A stretch of DNA of 64,000 nucleotides from Dallia pectoralis (taxonomy: Eukaryota; Chordata; Actinopteri; Esociformes; Umbridae): the NCBI GenBank assembly GCA_029465975.1, contig CM055759.1:495680-559679 (forward strand). The letters are read 5' to 3'. Both the position numbers and the translations under genes were made by a program. The notes under the pieces were generated by a model, which worked only from the letters and a program-made list of their open reading frames with translations, was not told where the DNA came from and made no database searches. Of this stretch, positions 37,001 to 47,900 are shown piece by piece; position 1 is the first letter of the stretch, and the number at the start of each line of letters is the position of its first letter.

Positions 37001-40000
37001 GGCTTTACCAGGTTCTGAATAGTTCATCCTCCAACCACTTCTGCTGAAACTTGAATTTTTCCATCATTAGATATTTCCTCCATTCTTTCACCACAGCACA
37101 CACTCACTCACTCACTCACTTGATAGACAGCAGACTCACACTCACAGCACCTTCCATTACTAGCATCAGGTGTCGCGACTTCGTGCACCAGTTGTACAAA
37201 ACAGCCAATTAAAAGGTTCCGCCTTTCAACCATTACGCTATACTTCCGATCAAAATTAGATTTAGATGTTTATATAGTCAAAATAAATCATGAAAAACAA
37301 TGTTTTTATTCCATCAAGTTTACATAATTTTTAATGCCTTTGAACATCGAAGTTCATGCTTTTTCATGCCAATTAATGCCTGAATTTTCACAAAATCTAT
37401 TTAATGACTTTTCATGCTTTTTAATGACCCGCGGAAACCCTGTAACTGACCTGAAACCTGTGAGTCAGGCCTCATATCTCAACATAATATCTGACCTGAA
37501 AAATGGATGGCACAGAGGCAAAGAAAGGGCACAGAGGCAGAGGGCACAGAGGCAGAGGGCACAGAGGCAGAGGGCACAGAGGCAGAGGGCACAGAGGCAG
37601 AGGGCACAGAGGCAGAGGGCACAGAGGCAGAGGGCACAGAGGCAGAGGGCACAGAGGCAGAGGGCACAGAGGGCACAGAGGCAGAGGGCACAGAGGATGG
37701 CGAGTCAGAGAAAAAGAGCCAAAGTGGAAGGTGAGACAGAGGGAGGGAGAGAGGGAGGGAGGGCACATTGGAAGCTAGGAATGCGGAAAATCAGACACAG
37801 AGAGCAAAAAAGCGAGGCAAGGCAGAGAGGGAGGCGAGGCAGAGGGAAAGAAGTCGAGTCAGAGAGAGGCAGAGAAGAAGGCGAGTCAGAGAGAGGGGAA
37901 ATTTAGAGAGGGAGGCAAGAAAAAAATATTAGATTACAGTACTAGAAGAGCCAGGATGTTCTGTGATGTCTGCAAACTAGCTATGAAAATAGCAAGGAAA
38001 GCACTTAGCCTACCACTTAAACAGGGGCCTAATGTAACCCTCAGCAGAGTCAGTGCTTTGGCACCCCGGATTCAGACCACAGCACCTGGCACGCCGGATT
38101 CAGACCACAGCACCTGGCACGCCGGATTCAGACCACAGCACCTGGCACGCCGGATTCAGACCACAGCACAGGGCACGCCGGATTCAGACCACAGCACCTG
38201 GCACGCCGGATTCAGACCACAGCACAGGGCACGCCGGATTCAGACCACAGCACCGGGCACGCCGGATTCAGACCACAGCACAGGGCACGCCGGATTCAGA
38301 CCACAGCACCGGGCACGCCGGATTCAGACCACAGCACCGGGCACGCCGGATTCAGACCACAGCACCGGGCACGCCGGATTCAGACCACAGCACCGGTCAC
38401 GCCGGATTCAGACCACAGCACCGGGCACGCCGGATTCAGACCACAGCACCGGGCACGCCGGATTCAGACCACAGCACCGGGCACGACGGATTCAGACCAC
38501 AGCACCGGGCACGCCGGATTCAGACCACAGCACCGGGCACGCCGGATTCAGACCACAGCACCGGGCACGCCGGATTCAGACCCCAGCACCGGGCACGCCG
38601 GATTCAGACCCCAGCACCGGGCACGCCGGATTCAGACCCCAGCACCGGGCACGCCGGATTCAGACCCCAGCACCGGGCACGCCGGATTCAGACTTGTTGC
38701 ATTGCGGATGTATTTAGAAAATTAATTACTTGAACAGAATAAACAGGATGGTATTTCACAAATGCCCCTAGCCTTCACTTAAAGTGTCTGTATTTATATT
38801 TAGCAGTGGGTCCTGGTTGGACCTGGTTAGTCCTGGTTAGACATTATAATGTATTTAAGAGATATGGTCTCCTTTGGGAGCAACAGTGTGATCAGGTGCT
38901 TACCTGCAGTTTATCCTCTGGAACATTGAGCCAGTGGTTAAACGCTTGAGAGAGTTTGGTCCGGACTTGTTTTCCTATAAGAAAAAGAAGAAAACAGTAA
39001 AACACTGAATTAGTCAAATGTACAATGTATACACAAACCCAATGCCATCTTACATCTCACAGGGCACTATGACAAACCACAGTCAAACACAGTAGGCTAC
39101 TATGAACCACGGTCAAACGCAGTAGGCTACTATGAACCACGGTCAAACGCAGTAGGCTACTATGAACCACGGTCAAACGCAGTAGGCTACTATGAACCAC
39201 GGTCAAACGCAGTAGGCTACTATGAACCACGGTCAAACGCAGTAGGCTACTATGAACCACGGTCAAACGCAGTAGGCTACTATGAACCACGGTCAAACGC
39301 AGTAGGCTACTATGAACCACGGTCAAACGCAGTAGGCTACTATGAACCACGGTCAAACGCAGTAGGCTACTATGAACCACGGTCAAACGCAGTAGGCTAC
39401 TATGAACCACGGTCAAACGCAGTAGGCTACTATGAACCACGGTCAAACGCAGTAGGCTAGCCATTATTAGCCATGTATTTAAGTAAAAAGTTCCAGTTCA
39501 TGTACAGGGATAACTGCCATTACAAATTGACCTGACAGCTTGGAGGCTCCGCTAAATGGGCACTCTGGCATCGCTACATGCATTTTACACACGTCGCTAC
39601 ATGCATTTTACACACGTCGCTACATGCATTTTACACACGTCGCTACATGCATTTTACACACGTCGCTACATGCATTTTACACACGTCGCTACATGCATTT
39701 TACACACGTCGCTACATGCATTTTACACACGTCGCTACATGCATTTTACACACGTCGCTACATGCATTTTACACACGCCGCTACATGCATTTTACACACG
39801 TCGCTACTTGCATTTTACACACGTCGCTACTTGCATTTTACACACGTCGCTACATGCATTTTACATGCATTTTACACACGTCGCTACATGCATTTTACAC
39901 ACGTCGCTACATGCATTTTACACACGTCGCTACATGCATTTTACACACGTCGCTACATGCATTTTACACACGTCGCTACATGCATTTTACACACGTCGCA

Positions 40001-40781
40001 TTGCATTTTACACACGTTTTAAACACCTTCTGGCCAATTACTGTACGTGTGAAACAAATCTCACTCTCAGAAATCTCACAGACATGATACACACCATCTA
40101 AGGTCACCACCGGGTTATCGCCACATCTACAGTCACCACAGGGTTATCGCCACATCTACAGTCACCACAGGGTTATCGCCACATCTACAGTCACCACAGG
40201 GTTATCGCCACATCTACAGTCACCACAGGGTTATCGCCACAACTAGACGACACACTACAAGAAATCAAGCTAAAATGCTTGCTAGCCCTAAAAGAGAGTA
40301 CACAGTAACTGAACGATTAATTGCATTTGTGATAATATCAGAAGTTCACATACATCCGTTTTATTGTGTTATTGTGTGCGAGTGTGTCTGTCCACCTGGT
40401 AGCTGCAGAAGATATTTGTAGGGTTCCAGTAGAATATTGTTTGTATGTGTGTGTGTCTGTCCACCTGGTAGCTGCAGCAGATATTTGTAGGGTTCCAGTA
40501 GAATATTGTTTGTATGTGTGTGTGTGTGTATGTATATGTGTGTCCACCTGGTAGCTGCAGAAGGTATTTGTAGGGTTCCAGTAGAATATTGTTTGTATGT
40601 GTGTGTGTCTGTCCACCTGGTAGCTGCAGAAGATATTTGTAGGGTTCCAGTAGTATATTGTTTGTATGTGTGTGTGTGTGTATGTATATGTGTGTCCACC
40701 TGGTAGCTGCAGAAGGTATTTGTAGGGTTCCAGTAGTATTCTCTCTGGCCCACCACCTCCTGTTTCCTTGTTTCCATCCAT
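31281..40781 (-). CDS. ggps1: Geranylgeranyl diphosphate synthase 1 (five coding exons)
   Basis: Class I trans-prenyltransferase that condenses farnesyl diphosphate with isopentenyl diphosphate to give geranylgeranyl diphosphate, the donor for protein geranylgeranylation. Coding exons in transcript order (high to low): 40781-40700, 38974-38904, 33282-33118, 33017-32802, 31688-31281. Together they encode 313 residues (human 300), with phases 1, 0, 0, 0 at the joins. The start [11 protein letters not shown] leads into [15 protein letters not shown]; the next exon gives [15 protein letters not shown]. The first Asp-rich motif is LLIDDIEDN (exon 3). [13 protein letters not shown] is in exon 4, and the second Asp-rich motif [10 protein letters not shown] opens exon 5. 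The C-terminus ([13 protein letters not shown]) is longer and different from that of mammals. Coding exon 1 extends 5' to an acceptor at 40809, giving 28 untranslated bases. Its 3' part and donor are repeated four more times downstream. Confidence 0.95.
31721..32425 (+). repeat. 53-bp array in GGPS1 intron 4
   Basis: About 13 nearly identical units, each with GGACAATACTAAATACTACG and GAGACGAGATTCCCCAGGAC. It ends about 33 bases before (in transcript direction) the acceptor of the last GGPS1 exon. Confidence 0.94.
33600..33850 (+). repeat. About 52-bp array, five copies, in GGPS1 intron 2
   Basis: Units share ATGGCACCATTATGGTCGTG and GGTCAGGTGGAGGGCTCTGT. No coding sign. Confidence 0.9.
33990..34295 (+). 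repeat. (CA)n tract and 29-bp CT-rich repeat
   Basis: A broken CACA tract with CTCGAGCGCA spacers (to about 34070) is followed at 34155-34290 by about five copies of CTCTAACCCGCCCATAACCC. Confidence 0.85.
34303..34832 (+). repeat. 38-bp array, about 14 copies
   Basis: Each unit has CAGTTAGCCTACTACTAACA and CAACATGACCGGGTCAGA. It lies within GGPS1 intron 2. Confidence 0.94.
35157..35390 (+). repeat. 23-bp array, about ten copies
   Basis: The core is AGGGTTTCCATACCCAATAG followed by AAT. The unit is not a multiple of three, and the minus-strand frames across it are artefacts. Confidence 0.93.
35804..37442. mobile_element. 1.64-kb terminal-inverted-repeat DNA transposon, non-autonomous
   Basis: Left terminus CAGGGTTTCTGCAGGT and right terminus ACCCGCGGAAACCCTG are inverted repeats with two mismatches in 16. 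TAACT flanks both sides (35799-35803 and 37443-37447). The surrounding tandem repeat resumes exactly at the right edge, so the insertion point is clear. ATGCCTTT/TTCATGCC motifs near both ends are sub-terminal repeats. No transposase frame is visible. The termini look hAT-like, although the duplication is 5 bp rather than the usual 8. Confidence 0.8.
36235..36997. mobile_element. Possible nested DNA transposon
   Basis: CAGGGCCTGAATTTCG near 36235 and CGAAATTCAAGCCCCG near 36981-36996 are inverted and nearly complementary. Similar sequences (CGGGTTTACCA and CGGGCTTTACCA) lie just outside both ends. Inside is AT-rich DNA without an open frame, with hyphenated TTGCGGGAA and GCGGGA motifs near the right end. 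Confidence 0.5.
37515..37700 (+). repeat. 15-bp purine-rich array
   Basis: About 12 copies of GGCACAGAGGCAGAG, followed to about 37910 by degenerate AG-rich sequence (GAGAGGGAGG and similar). The open frames here (GTEAE and QRQRA repeats) are artefacts of the 15-bp period. Confidence 0.92.
38065..38692 (+). repeat. 28-bp array, about 22 copies
   Basis: The unit contains CACCGGGCACGCCGGATTCA and GACCACAG. Block-wise variants (CACCTGG, CACAGGG, then GACCCCAG at the 3' end) show directional expansion. It lies between GGPS1 coding exons 2 and 3. Confidence 0.94.
39063..39457 (+). repeat. 30-bp array, about 13 copies
   Basis: The unit is CTATGAACCACGGTCAAACG plus CAGTAGGCTA, nearly perfect. It lies in GGPS1 intron 1. 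Confidence 0.95.
39574..40016 (+). repeat. 23-bp array, about 19 copies
   Basis: The unit is CGCTACATGCATTTTACACA plus CGT, containing the palindrome ATGCAT. It is nearly perfect and lies in GGPS1 intron 1. Confidence 0.95.
40100..40243 (+). repeat. 28-bp array, about five copies
   Basis: The unit has AGTCACCACAGGGTTATCGC and CACATCTA. Confidence 0.9.
40388..40740 (-). repeat. Tandem copies of the GGPS1 coding exon 1 end with its donor
   Basis: On the minus strand the exon tail (ACTACTGGAACCCTACAAAT, then CTTCTGCAGCTACCAG) and donor GTGGAC occur five times, with junctions at 40700 (the real one), 40617, 40548, 40465 and 40396. Spacing alternates 83, 69, 83, 69, so the higher-order unit is 152 bp. 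The variable part is a CA-rich spacer. Confidence 0.94.
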
Positions 40782-40984
40782 CACCACACCCACTTACCAA
40801 TTGATGAACCTGCACAGAACAAATAAAAACACCAGTTCCTATAATTACAGTTGTTTGTGGGATTTATACACCTTGTTTACATCATTTATTTAAAACAGCT
40901 GTATGACTGCCTAAAAACAGCTGTATGAATGCTTTAAAACATCTGTACGACTGCTTTAAAACAGCTGTATGTCTCTAGAACGGT

Positions 40985-41190
40985 GGTTTTCAAATCAGGA
41001 CCTCAAAGCCAGTTCAACTGCTCTTTTCATATCAACCCTCTAATCAGGGACTCATCTAGACCTGGTCCACTCGGTGGGTTTAATTGATGATGAGGTAGAA
41101 CAAAAACCCAGCAGGTCCCGTACCTTGTAGGGTAATATCTGAACTAAACCTGGTCTAGATCCTAAAATGCAGACTGACTCTGGGCAATGA
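40985..41190. repeat. Probable dispersed repeat (MITE-like)
   Basis: CAAATCAGGACCTCAAAGCC near the left and GGTAGAACAAAAACCCAGCA in the middle match, from memory, a dispersed element of salmonid-type genomes. Terminal repeats are not clear. Confidence 0.4.
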
Positions 41191-41329
41191 TCAAGAAAAC
41201 GTGAAGGGTTTTGTTTGTGTGAAACGTCAGTTCCAATTAAAAAAAATTAAACGAGCAGCTTAGTTAAACGGTTATTTTAATAAGTTCAATAAAAGCCTAT
41301 TCAAAAAAAACTATTCAGAGTAAACATAG

Positions 41330-42210
41330 CTCCACCCACCTCGTCAGCCAGTATCCGGGAAACTACCCCACTTCCGGGGAACTACCCCACTTCCGCCTTC
41401 AGTCTAGACTCGTTTCTTAGCTAGCCAATTTGCTAACATTCGCGCGCAGGTCGAAAGCTTTTCGTATAATTTGTTTCAACATCCAAAAATATTCAGCAGA
41501 TCATCGTAGATCAGAATGAGCTTACAGTTTGAAACTAAAATACCAGACTGTAAAACATAATGAAGTAGCTATTCGGTCCACAAAATGACATGATGGCGAT
41601 ATTCTAGTGAGCCAGTCGACTGTCAAGACGGTTTGGTGGAGAAGTGCTTGTTTCCTCAGCTGCTGCTATATACTGCTGCTACATACACCATGACTTCATT
41701 ACAGAGCAGCAGTAGGTGGGGCCCTACTATATGCCGATGGGCCTGTGGACTTGAAACTGAGGGACTTGTAGTTTCTACTGCTTTTTAGTCTCGTCTTTCC
41801 CCGTTCTGTGATTCTTGTAAATAACTAATTTATGACTACTTCTCCCATCTACCCCGGCCTTGCTGTTTCCATGCTGTCATGCAAATATAACGGCACAATT
41901 TTACCTGAAACCAGCCAATCATACAATCTAGAGGGCGTCAACCTCAGTGTGGTGTCCAATGAGCGAACACATTGATGTCCGTGGGTGGTTTTGTGTACCT
42001 GTCAGTCAGATGCAGAAGGGGAGGGGCCACAAATCTAGCTGGCTGTAGACACGGATTACGACTTGTCTAATTCACATCCCAACATCAAAACGAACCAGGG
42101 TCAGCGGACAAACGCTCGAAAACAATTCATATTGTAGGATTCAATGATTTTATGGATAAACCTGAACATTTCCTACGTCGAAAGAACCAATTCTCAACTT
42201 GAGTTCATAG
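41330..42210. promoter_or_regulatory. Probable bidirectional GGPS1/ARID4B promoter
   Basis: This lies between the head-to-head genes. Two ETS/GABP-type CGGAAGT motifs occur on the minus strand at 41370-41376 and 41389-41395, and a CCAAT motif at about 41425. The region has more CpG than its neighbours, and TCATAG|GTAAGA ending at 42210 is a good donor for an untranslated ARID4B exon 1. On the minus strand GACGAG|GTGGGT near 41341 could be a donor for a GGPS1 untranslated exon. Mammalian GGPS1 and ARID4B are also divergent neighbours. Start sites are inferred. Confidence 0.55.
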
Positions 42211-43845
42211 GTAAGATGCCGTGCTTGTGCATGGAAAGCTTAGGACGGGAAAATGTACTAACCGACTACACCGAGTGTCGATGAGTGAGAGATAAAAACG
42301 GATTGGAAGAATAGCAAATGTGCTTTAAATGAAGCAAGAGCAAAGGAATTAATCATAAACATGGAGTATTTACTGGTACATACACATGTTCACATCAAAT
42401 GTCCTCGGGAAAACAGTTTCTTCAATGAATATTTATAATATCTAGGCTAATCTGTTTGCAAATTTCTACATTATGACTTATGGTGGTAAACAATGCGTCT
42501 AGCTATCGTAAATCACAGTTGCCTGTCGTGTTGTGGACATCATAATCGTAATGGTCACTTTTTGCTGGGTTAACACGGTTACAAGCCAATGTTGTGCTGG
42601 AATTTAACACGACCAACACTTTCTGCTGGTGTGACTGGCTGGTAGGCATCAAATATCCACTGTTTGGAGGAAATGCTGCCCAGTTAGTCACAACTAGATC
42701 TTATGTAAGACTGAATACACAATAGTCTGAACTATTTGCGGTTCATTGTAATTGTACATATCTTTTTCTCTGACTTACAGTACATCCCTGGAGTTTCACT
42801 AATCTGTCGCGATATGAGCGAGCTACATTTCTTTTGTGCTTTAATTTTAGCCCAACAACAATGTTACAATTGAATCAGATTACTCGCCCTTTAGTTGTTC
42901 GTCCTGATACTGATTTGGATGTTTTCCCTCGACGATTTGTTCGTTTTTGTTGCCTGATATATTCCGCGTAGACACATCCCTTGCACGTCCTGGCGTTATT
43001 GTTGGCAAAAATTGCAAAAAGAAGTGAGCAGAGACGAAATGGCTGCAGATATCGCGAATCCGTTTGCCTCCTCTGCCTTCCGAGGTGCAGTGTTCAGTGT
43101 GCTGTGTTCAGTGTGCCGAGTACGTGAGGTCCAGGGGGATATTGGACCTGCTACTTGTATGTGAATTGACATGCCGAGACGCCTTTTGCTGTCTGCTGGT
43201 TAGGGTCGGGGACACTGACTGGTTGAGGTGACATTGTGTTAACGAAGACAACTCGTTCACCGATAGTTGGTTTAAGCCACTGGAGCATTGTACAATTCTG
43301 TATTTGAGGCTACTTTATTGGGTTTGACCTTTCTGCTAAGTGTTGTCAGATTGTTGTGTCAGTTCTTTGTCAGAGGCACAACCCTATCGATGTACTCGGA
43401 TGTCAGCAGATCTGGAGCCGACCACCTTATCGCACAGACGGGTGAATCAATCTGTCTCCAGTCGTCCCGCAGCACTGTTACTCTCAATAAGTTTAAAGTG
43501 TACATTACCCGTGTAATGGGGTTGTATTGTGTCATGTCAGTTGTTGGGAAGGGGTTTTGAGCTTTGTTTTATTGCACTATTTGGCTATCGAGTCTCCGCG
43601 GAAGAGCTGCGTACCGCCGTTTGGGAGACAAGGGACTACAATACCGATGTTTAGTAAGCAAGCTGTTATCTCCCCGATGTCGGAAGAACAATGTCACTAT
43701 ACCGATCATTATGAGAAACACAATCGCGATTGTACACGATGTGGTTGGTCTATTTTCACCGAGTGTTATAACTGTTTTTGCTGTGTGGCAGACTGGATAG
43801 GAGCTACAGAAATGGCGTCATCCACTGCTGCTGTAGCGCAGTACA
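42211..43845 (+). other. ARID4B intron 1, no supported exon
   Basis: CpG-containing, unique-looking sequence. The longest frame (43288-43560) has no family resemblance and no flanking splice signals of note. An untranslated alternative first exon cannot be excluded. Confidence 0.45.
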
Positions 43846-43932
43846 GACACACTAGAACAGACACACTAGAACAGACACACTAGAACAGACACACTAGAAC
43901 AGACACACTAGAACAGACACACTAGAACAGAA
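43846..43932 (+). repeat. 16-bp array, about 5.5 copies
   Basis: The unit is ACACACTAGAACAGAC. The segment 43933-44885 has a 41-bp doublet (GACTTGCTCCTACAGATACA at about 44729 and 44768) and nothing else. Confidence 0.92.
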
Positions 43933-44885
43933 AGACAATGTTCAGAAGAAAACAAGCTACTGTTCCGTTAGTTAGCACTTTATGCATGATTTTGCTGTTC
44001 GAGTAATTCTATTTTTTTGTTATCCAGTTGTAACTATCTCCAAACGGTTCGAAAAGTTGGTGCAATTCACAGTCGTTTTTGTTTATTACAAGTGATTTGC
44101 AATGTTAGTCTGTTTCTTGTTCATGTTTTTGCCTGGATGCTCACGGCTGTCTGTCGCGGAAGAGAACACACGGACACAAAGTGCACGTAGACCGCTTGGG
44201 TCCGTATGCTAATGTGAATGATCAGCTTAGTCCGGTTTACTACATGTTGTATGTTAAGGAAAATGTGGATGTTTGATGGATGCACATTTGTATCAATCGT
44301 TGTGTCACAGTAAAAACCAGGATTTCAAACACTGCGTTTTTGTAAACGATTTACAACCGATCTACACATTTTGGTTTATTCTACATTTTGATAAGCAATT
44401 GAAGTGTCCTTCTTCCGTGTGAAAAAACAAACAACACAATGTTCACGAACTAACGACTGGGGTATTCATATCAACTGTACGAAACATATTGTCTCAGACC
44501 TAAAACGCCCGTTTCCTGATGGGACACTGCTTTATCTGTCTTGCTCTGTACAGTAATTGGCTGTGTAGGTGACTGTGTACACTATGATCTTGTCAATGTG
44601 CTAGTCACTAGCCTTACGTTCAGTCTGCTTGTTCCACAGTGTTTAGCATGATAAACAAGAACAAGGTATAGCAGTATAGAGGAGTGTGATACATGCCTCC
44701 CCGTAGACTGCCACTCAGGCTAGTGAACTTGCTCCTACAGATACAGGAACACATTATAGACCAGTGGACTTGCTCCTACAGATACAGGAACACATTATAG
44801 AGCTGTGGAAGAGGAAGGACCAGATGTGTCATGTGTTAAACAAAATTCAGACCCAACTGACAATTTCCTTTTTTGTCTGACACAG

Positions 44886-44939
44886 ATCCGTTAGGCTGGT
44901 CACCGAAAAGGATCCCAGAAGACTCAGACAGAGATGAAG
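44886..44939 (+). other. arid4b: ARID4B exon 2: untranslated leader plus the first two codons
   Basis: The acceptor TTTTGTCTGACACAG ends at 44885, and the donor follows ATGAAG at 44940 (GTACTT). Only six coding bases are present. The downstream exon at 51430 begins in phase 0 with ACTCTGGAGGAG, giving M-K-T-L-E-E-P-P, which fits the conserved ARID4 N-terminus. The ATG is preceded by GACAGAG, an acceptable start context. Confidence 0.85.
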
Positions 44940-47900
44940 GTACTTCATACATTCCCATACCTTTCTCATGCTTTCAAGCTGGTGCTTTAAACTTTCATAA
45001 TCTGGTGTATTGGTGTCTGACTTGCTGTTTCCTCAAGGATGAGATTTCCAAAGAGGTCTTAGTTTTTAAAAAATGCATGGAAATCATTCATTCAAAGAGG
45101 GAAATCTTGTAAAAGTGTTTGTATGAGGGGTTTAGGGACCTCATGCGCTCTAGTTTCCATCCAGTCTGTCACAACAGGGACAAGTTGGAGCGTGGCTTTG
45201 TTTGCCTGTACTTTTTTTGGACTGTAACAGACAGCCCTTGTTTCTGTTTCTATGGTAACAATGTGCATGCTGTTGCCCACCTGAAGGACCTGTCCCAGAC
45301 AGTTGGCTTGGTGCTGCCTGATGTGAGAGAACCTAAGGGAGTTTAAGGGAGTTATTACAACTGGTTGAAAAAAATGGGTCTTTCGGTTTTGTGGGTGTGT
45401 TTGTTGTGTGGGTGTTTTTTGTGTGGGTGCATAGGCTATGCGGTAGGGTGGCAAGACAGAAGCCTTTTTTCTTTAAAAGAAAAACATCCAAGCCCGGTTG
45501 AAGTTTACAAAAACAAATAGTCTCCCAAATTTGGGCAAATGCGTTATGGCCCGATGAAACTAAGGTTGAACCTTTTGGCCATAACTCCAAATGTATTTTT
45601 GGCGCAAAAATAACACTTCACATCACCCGAAAGAACACCATACCAACAGCGAAGCATGGTGGTGGCAGCATCATGCTTTGGGGCTGTTTTTTCCCAGTCG
45701 GAACCGATGCCTTAGTCAGAGTGGAGGAAATTATGAACAGTACCAAATACCAAGCAATTTTGGCACGGAACCTTCAGGGCTTTCGTTAGAAAGCTGAAGA
45801 TGACGTTTTCCTTTCAGAACAACACCCCAAAGCACACATCCGAATACACAAAAGCATGGCTTCACCAGAAGATTAGCATTTTGGAATGCCCCAGCCCGAG
45901 CCCAAACCTGTATCCGATGTGCCATGTTAATTGACTCCTACCCAAAAAAACTTGAGTGCTGTAATAAAATAATTAATTTTTGTTGGTTTTTCCATTGAAA
46001 TGTTTACACTGTCACATTAAAGGTGGATACGTTTGGCCATGATTTATCCTTGTGGGTGTGTAGACTTTTTATATTCACTGTAGCTGTCACACCTAGCTTG
46101 TCTTATCTGATTCAATCAACATCGGAGCAACATATCTGTTATGCCAGGGTCCAGACCTACATGAATGAGAGAACATCTGAATCTGAATTAGCTCGTTGTG
46201 TTAGAAAATATTAGCTATTGGTATCAACCATGTTTTTTTTATCAGACAGCCCCCCATAACTTGTTTTCCTTAAAGCACATTATTTATTCACATGATCTCA
46301 TTTTAGATGAAAGTTCCTCTGAACATCTCTCCCCCCCATCCGGCAAGTGAACTTTTACTGAGAATAATGTGATTATTTTTGCGTTTAGTTGAGACAATAG
46401 CCTGTTGCTTTTAGATGGTAATGCTGTTTGTCAGATTCAATATATTGTAGGGACCCTGGTGGTGCCACTACTCCGCCCCTACTAATGGGATATCCCAAAT
46501 AGGCCACATTACATAAGCAAAATATACACAGGAAACATTTCCACTGTTTATTGTGACTGCAAGATTCTAACTTATGGGGTATGTATTAACAGAAAGCACT
46601 GGTAACTTTACCGTTGTCTTCAGTCACTCTCCTGTGTACTTATAGCGTGTCAGAACTCCCCTCCCCTAGGTTTTTTAGCCAATCAAATTACGGCGTTTCT
46701 AGTACCGTCCTCCTGGCGCTGCGGTCGGAATTGACCCAAATCGCTTCACAAACTCATAACGGAGTTCGCTAAAATATTAGTGGGGACAATTTAGTCATGT
46801 TAAAATGTTGTTGGGGACATGTCCCCAGCGTCCCCCCTAAACCTACGCCCATGTGAGGCACTTTCTTGCAGGATTTTACTGAACATATCAGACAACGAGG
46901 GTGCATGCCCCTCATCTAGTGCAGAGAGACGAGTCTTTTTTTCTGCGCTCTGATCTCCGTGCGCAGGCTGCTCCGTGCCCTACTGCTCCGTGCGCTGCTG
47001 CTCCGTGCGCTGCTGCTCCGTTCCCTACTGCTCCGTGCGCTATTGCTCCGTCTCCACGCGGGTTCTCCGCATCCATAGCCGCCTGGATCATTTCTCGTGC
47101 GCGCTGCTTTATTTCTGCATCCAAGTAATGGTCTTTATAACGCGGATCAAGTACAGTCGCGATGAAGTGCAGAGGATCCGAATAGATCACAACATATTTC
47201 GGCCGTATTGTTTCGGTGATAAAAGTATTTCGGCCGAAAACCGAAAATGCCCTTGGGCCATTTTCGGCCGAAAATTTTCGGTGGCCGAATATTCGGTGCA
47301 TCCCTATTAAGGAGTATATCTGTAGCTGTTATAGAGAGCTTGTTTAGGAGTATATCTGTAGCTGTTATAGAGAGCTTGTTTAGGAGTATATCTGTAGCTG
47401 TTATAGAGAGCTTGTTTAGGAGTATATCTGTAGCTGTTATAGAGAGCTTGTTTAGGAGTATATCTGTAGCTGTTATAGAGAGCTTGTTTAGGAGTATATC
47501 TGTAGCTGTTATAGAGAGCTTGTTTAGGAGTATATCTGTAGCTGTTATAGAGAGCTTGTTTAGGAGTATATCTGTAGCTGTTATAGAGAGCTTGTTTAGG
47601 AGTATATCTGTAGCTGATATAGAGTGCTTGTTTAGGAGTATATCTGTAGCTGATATAGAGAGCTTGTTTAGGAGTATATCTGTAGCTGTTATAGAGAGCT
47701 TGTTTAGGAGTATATCTGTAGCTGATATAGAGAGCTTGTTTAGGAGTATATCTGTAGCTGTTATAGAGAGCTTGTTTAGGAGTATATCTGTAGCTGTTAG
47801 AGAGCTTGTTTAGGAGTATATCTGTAGCTGATATAGAGAGCTTGTTTAGGAGTATATCTGTAGCTGTTATAGAGAGCTTGTTTAGGAGTATATCTGTAGC

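Larger units (their letters stand above)
35696..37500 (+). repeat. 46-bp tandem repeat split by the transposon
   Basis: Units with AACATAATAACTGACCTGAA and ACCTGTGAGTCAGGCCTCAT occur at 35696-35803 and again at 37443-37500. The two halves were one array before insertion. Confidence 0.85.

Noticed and set aside
38053..38733. Arg/Pro/His-rich 226-253-codon frames
   Set aside because: A 28-bp array within GGPS1 intron 2 on the opposite strand. Three-frame shadows of the same repeat.
39574..40016. CRISPR-like appearance of evenly spaced repeats here and elsewhere
   Set aside because: Units are head to tail with no unique spacers, in a eukaryotic intron, with no cas genes.
43288..43883. Frames of 78-118 codons in ARID4B intron 1
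   Set aside because: No family resemblance, no splice context and ordinary composition, so they are likely chance.
46970..47060. A real Ala/His-rich gene on the minus strand
   Set aside because: The low-complexity part comes from CTGCTCCGTGCG repeats inside a hAT transposase fragment.
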